Positions 57,346 to 64,000 of a stretch of 64,000 bases of DNA are shown in pieces. A model generated the notes under the pieces. That model made no database searches. It saw nothing but the letters and a program-made list of their open reading frames with translations, and had not been told where the DNA came from. The position numbers and the translations under genes are program-made. Source of the stretch: Madurella fahalii (taxonomy: Eukaryota; Ascomycota; Sordariomycetes; Sordariales); assembly GCA_029876055.1 (NCBI GenBank), contig CM056875.1, forward strand, positions 1,054,001 through 1,118,000, written 5' to 3'. Position 1 is the stretch's first letter. Each line of letters begins with the position of its first letter.

Positions 57346-58677
57346 ATGTCGTCCGCTGCGTTTGCCGGCTCCGACCCGGCCGACCCTGACAATGACGCCG
57401 TCAACATTGAAGCCTCGGGGCCATACGAGCCTGTCCTAGCCGCAGTTTGTCCCTCCCACCTCTCACAGCTGTCTTTCACAAGGCTAACATTTGACTTGCG
57501 CAGTTCACTCAGCAGTTCAACCAAGTTTGGCAGAACGAGGCGCTTTGGGAGAATGTTGACCAGGATAAGGTGTTGACCACGATGGCAAACGCAATTCTGG
57601 GACTGCGCATCAGCAACGGTCAGATGGCTGGCGGTGTCGACAGTGAGGAAAGCAGCGCTGAGGATAGCGATACCAGTGCTGAAGACGAGGGCAGTAGCGA
57701 CGAGGATGACAGCGACGATGATGACGATGACATGGTTGACACGAACGACCCCAACGCTCCAGTCGGCATCACGCTTCGCATCAGCAACGACTTCACCATA
57801 AGCGACCTTGAGCGCCTCCGCGTCTCCGCATATGACGCCCTTACCGGTCTTGTCGTCATGGTGAACCAACGAAACAAAAGCGATCCTCGAGCTCTGACTG
57901 AGAAAGAGGCCCATACAATCACCATGGTCTTTTTCAAGGATATGGTTGGAACTGCCCTTGTCCGTGTTGCAGCCGTCGTTGCTGAGGCTGAAGACTACAA
58001 CCTGTCGACCAGAGCTACGCTGCTCAGTGATGACGAAGATGTGCCCGGCGTCCTGCGTCGTGTTTTTAGCAACATTGCCGCATTGAAGTTTGGTGCTGGT
58101 GGGATGAATACCATCCAGAGCTTAAAGTACCACCTCGCCCTTGTGGAATTCAACACCAATTGGGAGTACACCAAGGACTGCATCACCCAGGGCAATGAGG
58201 AAGGCCGGGAGATCCTCCGCTACATCCAGCCTCCTGGCCGAGGCGTGCGGAGGGTCAGCCACGCAAAGGCAGTTATATGCAGGAAGCTCAGCATCACGTC
58301 GCAGAAGTTCGACAGTCTCTACAAGTCTAGCCACATTGCAGCTGCGATGGTGGCCACGTTTGGCAAAGGTGCCGTCATGTTCTTACCTAACGGTACAAAC
58401 GGGTGAGTCTGGTTCTTATTCAATTCTCCTTAGGTGCTAGCTAATAAATATTCTCCCAAGAAACCGCGGCAAAATCCCTTACCTCTCTGCGGTATCGCAA
58501 ATTTTCATGACCATCCGCGGAACTGATGAGTCTAAAGTTCTCCGACGGATCGCTCGGAAGCTAGACAGCACCATCCTCCGACATATCCGGAATAAGAGAG
58601 TTCTCCCATGGGACACAGATGTGAAACAGATCCCCAATCAACCCCTTGAGACAGTCCTCGAGGGCTTGATGCCTTAA
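57346..58677 (+). CDS. Orphan protein with an acidic tract (three exons)
   Basis: Exons 57346-57444, 57504-58402 and 58461-58677 total 1215 nt or 404 residues. Introns are 59 nt (GTTTGT, CTAAC branch, CAG) and 58 nt (GTGAGT...AAG), all in phase. A polar start is followed by a short Trp-containing helix (FNQVWQNEALWENV) and an acidic Ser/Asp/Glu stretch at about residues 75-115. A folded, mostly helical region makes up the rest (YDALTGLVVMVNQRN, KDMVGTALVRVAAVV, AMVATFGKGAVMFLP), ending with basic helices (LRRIARKLDSTILRHIRNKR). No signal peptide or membrane segment. I do not recognise a family. The acidic tract suggests a nuclear or chaperone-like role, but this is only inference. Confidence 0.8.
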
Positions 58678-59163
58678 AGCACAAGCCAGATAGTTGGTTG
58701 GTGTGGACAGATGCTAAGACAAGAGGCTATGGGTGAGGAATTCGAGAGTTTGTTCCGGGAAAGGGGTTTGTGAGTACGTAGACGCAAATACAACAGGGAC
58801 GCAGGGTGTTTCCTCACCTGCCAGTCGAGTTATCGGAAGTCCATAAGCTACTTACTGATCTGGTGTCCAAAAGTCCGCGAAAAGAAGTCAGTGGTTTAAC
58901 TACATCCTCAACAGGCTTTTTCAGCACCTCGAGCAGATCAAAGCGTACAATCTCTCACAGGTCGTCAACGCCCTCAGCGTAGTCCAGGCCTTGACAGTAT
59001 CGGTGGCGTCCATGGCGCCGTCGAGGCTCAGAATTGGTGGACTGGATCACCACGCGAATTGATGGGGTTAAATTGACTGTATTTTTCGCCACCATCATCG
59101 ATTTGGCCACGGAATCATCTATTCTCAGTTACAGAGTCAAAACATAGAAACTAGCTTTTGTCC
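58678..59163. other. Intergenic
   Basis: Nothing supported; short frames around 58870-59040 may be relic coding sequence of the neighbouring island. Confidence 0.4.
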
Positions 59164-60141
59164 CTACTCTCTCTTCTCTCTGATGCCTGCCTCTTTTTTG
59201 GGCATCCCGAACAGCGATGCAACTCGGGACCGCTTGAATCTGTCTGTGGCCTTGCGGTAGCTTCCCCTGAGGTTTAGCTTGGAGACCTTGTGGTTGAGAG
59301 TGGTGAGCGTCTCCTTCCCTCCTTTATCAATGCCCTTGCCTTTATTAACGCTGATAACATTAACACTCATCTTCTGCTCTCCCTTCTGCTCCTTATGGCC
59401 ATTACCATCCTTGGTCTGCTCGATGGGTAGATGCTCTTCTTCGAGGTCACCTATCCCGCTGCCCGTCTTGCCAGGTTGGTCAGACTCTGCCTGAGGAGTG
59501 CCTGCGGTCTTGCTAAGCTTGTCGGTATTCGCTTGAGCTGGGCCCTTAGCCTTGCCACCAAGGTGATCACCGCTTGTCCGAGCCGGAGGGGGAGGATTAG
59601 TCAGAGTAAGGAGATCCTAACTGCCTTGTTCTTCGTCCTCCAATTCCTTACCGTAGCGCAGCTTCTTCCTTTCCGCTTTCCACTCAGCATACTCCTCTAA
59701 TCGTTCTTAGTACTCTTAGTAAGCTTCCTCTAAAATATAGTGCCTCCATTGTTCGGCGGCCTCTACGCTGAGTATACCTTCTTGTTGTGCAGCTTTAATA
59801 AGTATTTCCCAATCGTCAGGCATGAATGATTCATCCCGAACTGGGCCTTCAATACCGCTTGGTGGTGGGCTGCGGAAGATGTCTTTCAAAGCCCCAGCAG
59901 CCATTATGCCAGCGAGAAGTTTTTGTACGGCGTACCTAAGTCTCAGGAAGTGCATATTTGGCAATGGGCGCGTTTCCTTGTCCGCTGTCACAAGTTTATA
60001 CGCATCCCTGTGTCGGATGGCCGGAAAGGTATCGTTATCCCCGCTACTGCATCGAAAATCGGTAATCGTTCCGTTCTTTTGGTAGTCCCACGGACTTTGG
60101 GCAAGGTTGCCCTCTGTTGTAATATCCTTCAGCCATACCAT
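59164..60141 (-). pseudogene. Decayed gene of an unrecognised family (three in-frame stops)
   Basis: One frame runs from an ATG at 60141 to a stop at 59164, about 325 codons, broken by two TAA near 59707-59718 and one TAG near 59617. Between the stops the translation stays protein-like: HRDAYKLVTADKETRPLPN, FLRLRYAVQKLLAGIMAAG, a charged helix EYAEWKAERKKLRYGKELED, a Pro/Gly/Ser linker, and a basic tail NLRGSYRKATDRFKRSRVAS. Restoring Gln codons (CAA, CAG) at the stops would fit single C-to-T changes. The first 140 residues recall the C-terminal region of some fungal HNH proteins, but this is weak. The dispersed repeat 60157-60262 sits immediately upstream of its ATG. Confidence 0.7.
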
Positions 60142-60156
60142 TGTAGGTAAAGCTGT

Positions 60157-60262
60157 TGAAAATTGGGCGGATTCTAGAGGCCGTTAGGCCTATAATACAG
60201 GGGGGTTGCAGTCACTGTAAGTCACCAGGGCACTATCACTTGGATCACAATACTAGTACTGT
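60157..60262 (-). repeat. Dispersed repeat, copy 2 (inverted with 49671-49777)
   Basis: Matches copy 1 in reverse orientation, including the AGGCCTAACGGCCT-type palindromic core. It abuts the decayed gene, whose ATG lies 16 bases beyond its end, so it may be the leader or terminal repeat of that element. Confidence 0.85.
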
Positions 60263-60540
60263 AGGGGTAGCTGTGCTTTTCTACTACCTGTAAACCCTAT
60301 ACGCTGGAGTTAGAGGCTCGCACGCCAACCCGAGCTCGTTCGTTGAGAGCCGAGCTTGGCGACCCCTTTTTAGCCGTGAAAATTTAAAAATCGGCTTCCG
60401 GCTATACAAACTCTTGGCTCCGTTGCACAACAACCAAAATTCCAACTCCTCCTTTCTAAGGTAAGGTAACCCAAGGGTCCAGGGTACCCAGGGGTGTAAG
60501 GTACCCAAAGTTTAACAATAATGAATATAAAGGGGCTGCC

Positions 60541-60672
60541 TTACTCCCCCTCACTTTTTATACCTAGCTCTTCCTTGGGTTTGCGAAATAATGGTATAAC
60601 CCGGGACCACTTAATCTTGCTAGGCATCTCTTCCTTGAGTTTTCGATAGCTACCCTTGAGATTGTCCCTGAG
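60541..60672 (-). pseudogene. Second copy of the decayed family, C-terminal tail only
   Basis: About 43 codons ending at a TAA at 60541-60543. The tail LKGSYRKLKEEMPSKIKWSR and then PLFRKPKEELGIKSEGE parallels the tail of the copy at 59164-59300 (LRGSYRK, SRVASLFGMPKKEAGI). Upstream in the same frame a TAG appears after three more codons, and the rest of the gene is not visible. Confidence 0.65.
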
Positions 60673-61661
60673 GCTAGCCTAGAGAGCTTGGGACCAGGGG
60701 TGGTCAATGTATCCCCCTTGTCGATAGGAAACTCTAGCCGGGGGGGGGGGAGACTGAAAACAAGCCCCTGAGGCTGTGCGGTGGCGGCGTATGGGATCAC
60801 CCTAGCTCAGGGAAGAATCAGGGAAAGCTCAGGACAAATCAGCCACAGCTCACCCTGGGTCCAGCGTTAGGAATTGGCGAGTGTAAGCACGCGCACTGTG
60901 ACAATGGATTTTATTCGAAGAGAGATATATCTGAACTTCTACCGTGTGTGTACAAAGCAATGTCTGCGCTGGCATCATCTAGTGTTAGGATAAGACTAGA
61001 AAGTCGGATAGACCCCGACCCAGAGTTAGCCCATCTACTACCTTTCAGTGATCCAATTGTGACACCTACGGTTTTTTGGAGAGGGAGAGGATGAAGAGTT
61101 GGGTAAGACTTCGCAAATAGTTAGAATAGGGACAATTTTGCAAACATCGGATTATCAAGGTTAATTACCTATGCCGGCTGGGCGAGGTTTGGCAAGAGAG
61201 GCTGCTTGCATTTTCCCTTACCATCCGTAGGTCTCTCAGCCATAGTAGACGACAGGCAACAAAACCTGGATTTTCCCGTTGGATTTGACCCTCACTTTCG
61301 TTCGGGGAGTAACCCAAAGCTGTAGATGGATGCAACTCGAAATTTTTGGGCTTGAAAAAAAGTTGGTTATTCAAGACCTCATCTACCCCTTTCCATTCCT
61401 CCACCACACCCAGTAACAGCCTCTATAAGGTATTAATCCAACTCTCTCAACCCGCCTATCCTCTCTCCTCTCCACAACGATCGCGCAAACCTTCTTCGTT
61501 GCCACTTTAGTTTCTTCCCATATTCCTTCCCACTCTTTATCTTTCTCGGGTTCATAAAGTATAACCGGAACCACCCACACTTCCTCCCTACTTCTTTTAC
61601 CGCCCACAACTCTCCCACGTCATCCATATGAACAGTTGTTATTTCTCCTCTTATATAAAAA
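60673..61661. other. Intergenic; promoter-like end
   Basis: No gene. A good TATA box (TTATATAAAA) lies at 61650-61659 after a pyrimidine-rich stretch, just before the ankyrin pseudogene. Confidence 0.5.
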
Positions 61662-63196
61662 TCCCCCGTGCTCAAAGCCAGCATCCAGCTCAAAGATGCT
61701 AGCAACACTCCAATCTGCCTCTTTGAAACCCCCCGGCGCTCCCACGCTCCAAGCAACCATCTTCTTCATCCAGCCTCTTATTCTGATACCGCCGTCTCGG
61801 CGAAGAACGGGAAGCAGTCGATCGTGGGTCGCCTGATAGAGAAATACCCAGACGTTGCGGAAACACTGTATGAGGAGCGAAAACTCACCTCACGCCTCGA
61901 ACATGAGCAGCTCAAGGAGGGCATGTGGGGGGTATCAGGGTTATGCTGCAGCACGGCGGCAACGTCAACACGAGAGACAGGGGGGGAAAGACGGCATTGG
62001 TACGTGCCATCGAAGCCGGGCAGGATAAAGCCGTAACAGTTATCCTCGAGGCACCGACGTGGACACGGCCTGCAGGGATTCCAGCTCTACGACACTGCTT
62101 GCCTTAGCGTCGCAGCAAGGGATGATACACACAATCCGGAGGCTGCTTCTATAGGGGGATACCAACCCGGACGCCGCTGACAGATCCGGCCACACTGTTC
62201 TGTCTCTGGCTGCTGAGCAGGGCCACGTCGAGACGGTGCGAGAGCTGCTCAAGAGTGGGCGAGTGCCACTGAAACACAGCGGCGGTACGGAGAGACTGAG
62301 CACACTCTTCTGCGCCACACAAGCTGGCCTGAGCGCGATTGTCGACTCCCCGGCTCTAATGGGTGGCTTACAGACATCAAGGCCCTTTCCGGTACGAAAG
62401 GCGTTCACCCCGATACGGCCGACTCAGGTCCAGGATGCCGCTCTGCTGGGCCGCTAGTAAGGGACATGACGCCGTTGTTGAGCACCTGATCAGCGTCGGA
62501 GCAGATGTGAACGTTAAGACAGCGGATGGCTGGACACCTCTACATTATGCGGCAGAATCCTGGAGGGAAACTGTCATCAAAACCCTTCTGCCTAACGCAG
62601 ATACCGCTACGCCGTTGGTGGCAGCGCTCCGGTTTTGTGCCGACAACCAGGGTGCCGTCCTCCTGCTTCTACCGTACGACTACGCTAGCCTTCATGTACA
62701 GCTACTGAATGGCAACGGCGACATGATACGACGCTTGCTAGACGTCGTATATGACATAAACACAAAAGACCTTTGGTGGTGGACACCCCTCCATTCGGTC
62801 GTGACATTCAAGTCAGACCAGCTAGCCACTGTAGCCAGAGTAAGAATGCTTCTCGCCTCCGATTTAAAGCCGGACCTTGGCATTGAGGGTGCCGACGGCC
62901 TGACGCCGCTGCGTCTAGCGTTGCGAAAGAACCATCTTGACCTCGTCGAACTGTTGCTCGAGTCCTTTGTAGGCCTGACCCACGGCATTAGCGCCAATGA
63001 CTCGCTCCGGGCCTACGGCCGCGGTGGCGGCCCAACACCGATTATCAAAGTGCATGAGAGCGTGGGCGAGGGAACCAAGGTTATGTGTCTTCTAGCCACA
63101 GACTTTTCCCGGCATCTCAAAAGCGTCCCGAATGCGGCCCATCCGTCTTTCGACGGCAACTATTGTGAGATCAACCTTTCTTATTTAGTTGTTTAA
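61662..63196 (+). pseudogene. Ankyrin repeat pseudogene
   Basis: Ankyrin units are seen in succession but in shifting frames: a leading helix (KQSIVGRLIEKYPDVAETLY), then GGKTALVRAIEAGQDKAV, then TTLLALASQQGMIHTIRRLL, SGHTVLSLAAEQGHVETVRE, and finally a longer open part (62363-63196) with DGWTPLHYAAESW and DGLTPLRLALRKNHLDLVEL. At least three frame changes (near 61930, 62050 and 62380) and one in-frame TAG (near 62152) separate them. Introns cannot account for all of these. A TATA box remains upstream. The parent was probably a large ankyrin protein. Confidence 0.75.
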
Positions 63197-63252
63197 GAGA
63201 GCAGCCGTTCCGAGTAAAAGGCCGATACTGATGACTTACGGAGCCTCTGAAC

Positions 63253-64000
63253 AAGCTTCCTCACATTCCGAACTACCCTCCCCTGCTTCAGCTCGACCTC
63301 GACCGGCCAATAATGCCATTCTTCAGCCGCAACTTCGGCAGCATCGACTGCACAGTTGCCCTCTACTTCCCTTCCCTCTCACAGTTCACAAGTCGTATCA
63401 CCACGGGGGAAGACCGATGGCAATATCATGATGATCCGGTGGATCTTTACAAAGCAGTTGCCATTGAGAAACGTGAAGCCGTCGATGTGGGGTTTGATGC
63501 TCAGCGACAATTCCCCCCCAAGCACGGGTAGCAGGACTGGAAAGAGCTAGAGAAGCGTTACCAACTTCAGCACGCTGCCCAATGTGTAGATTCAGGATAA
63601 CAAGGTCGATTTCTTCAAGCAATTCCTTGACCGGCTCCGGACGAGATGGTTACGAAGTTGCGAGCAAGGAGAGGAGCTCCTCGCGAATTCCGTGCGTACT
63701 ATAACATCCCCGCATCGATCGTGCTCTGAGACAGGTGGGGGCTCCTTGCTGACGATGTGTTTCTCGGCCAACAGAGAAAGATTGTCCTCAGAAAGGAGGC
63801 AAAGACCACGATTAATATAGCGGCTCCCGAAGGATACTGGCCTATGAATTGACCTTTAAGCCCATCTCAAGGCCCACCTAGGGGCCGCCTACGAGTTCAA
63901 ATCCGAGTATAAAGGCTTCGATGGCGACGAAGAGGCCTTCAGCGAGCTCCCGGGCATTATCCGAGAACTCGCTGACGCCGTCGGCGTGAGGCTCAAAAGG
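63253..64000 (+). pseudogene. Decayed ORF running off the window, unrecognised
   Basis: One frame reads KLPHIPNYPPLLQLDLDRP, MPFFSRNFGSIDCTVALYFP and RWQYHDDPVDLYKAVAIEKR, then TAG, QDWKELEKRYQLQHAAQCVD, TAA and further text. Other frames continue with EFRAYYNIPASIVL, TGA, WGLLADDVFLGQQRKIVLR, TGA, and finally EFKSEYKGFDGDEEAFSELP at the edge. The many stops, two of them explicable by Gln-to-stop C-to-T changes, indicate a dead copy. It may belong with the preceding ankyrin pseudogene. Confidence 0.6.

Overview
The window is a piece of a filamentous ascomycete genome, most likely a Sordariomycete. The evidence is short spliceosomal introns (about 48-70 nt, CTAAC-type branch sites, one of 181 nt), GC-ending codons, Zn2Cys6 and bZIP regulators, Clr5/ankyrin proteins, an HNH_2-type nuclease, an Est1-type protein, a TTAGGG telomere-like tract and repeat copies that differ only by transitions, as expected from repeat-induced point mutation (RIP). 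Gene models were spliced by hand; donors, acceptors and reading phases were checked from the sequence. No searches were run, so family names rest on motif recognition.

Layout. 1-8 kb: a five-finger CCCH protein (+), a Zn2Cys6 regulator (-) and a bZIP regulator (-). 8-16 kb: mostly non-coding DNA, an intron-containing tRNA (probably Ile-UAU), a Clr5-ankyrin gene broken by one in-frame TGA, and an ORF with long Asn and Asp runs. 16-29 kb: the best-supported block, with SDA1 (60S ribosome biogenesis, -), a secreted Gly-rich repeat protein (+), a secreted acetylxylan-esterase-like CE1 enzyme (+) and an intact Clr5-ankyrin gene (+). 29-43 kb: gene-poor, with tandem repeats, an interstitial telomere tract, a tRNA-Gln(CUG), two or three small gene candidates and a fragment of a P-type calcium ATPase. 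43-48.5 kb: a divergent pair, an Est1-domain protein with a multi-pass membrane tail (-) and a second multi-pass membrane protein (+). 49.6-60.7 kb: a repeat-rich island with RIP-marked inverted repeats, a recurring 20-bp palindrome, the end of a pogo-type transposase, an HNH nuclease gene, two orphan divergent genes and two decayed copies of an unrecognised protein family. 61-64 kb: an ankyrin pseudogene and another decayed ORF running off the window.

How the parts relate. The housekeeping and secretion genes sit in the 16-29 kb core. The flanks carry fast-evolving families (Clr5/ankyrin, HNH, orphan acidic proteins) mixed with transposon debris, and several members are broken by stops that fit C-to-T change. 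The most unusual candidates for new biology are the Est1-membrane fusion with its divergent membrane partner, and the orphan gene family next to the dispersed 49.7/60.2 kb repeat.
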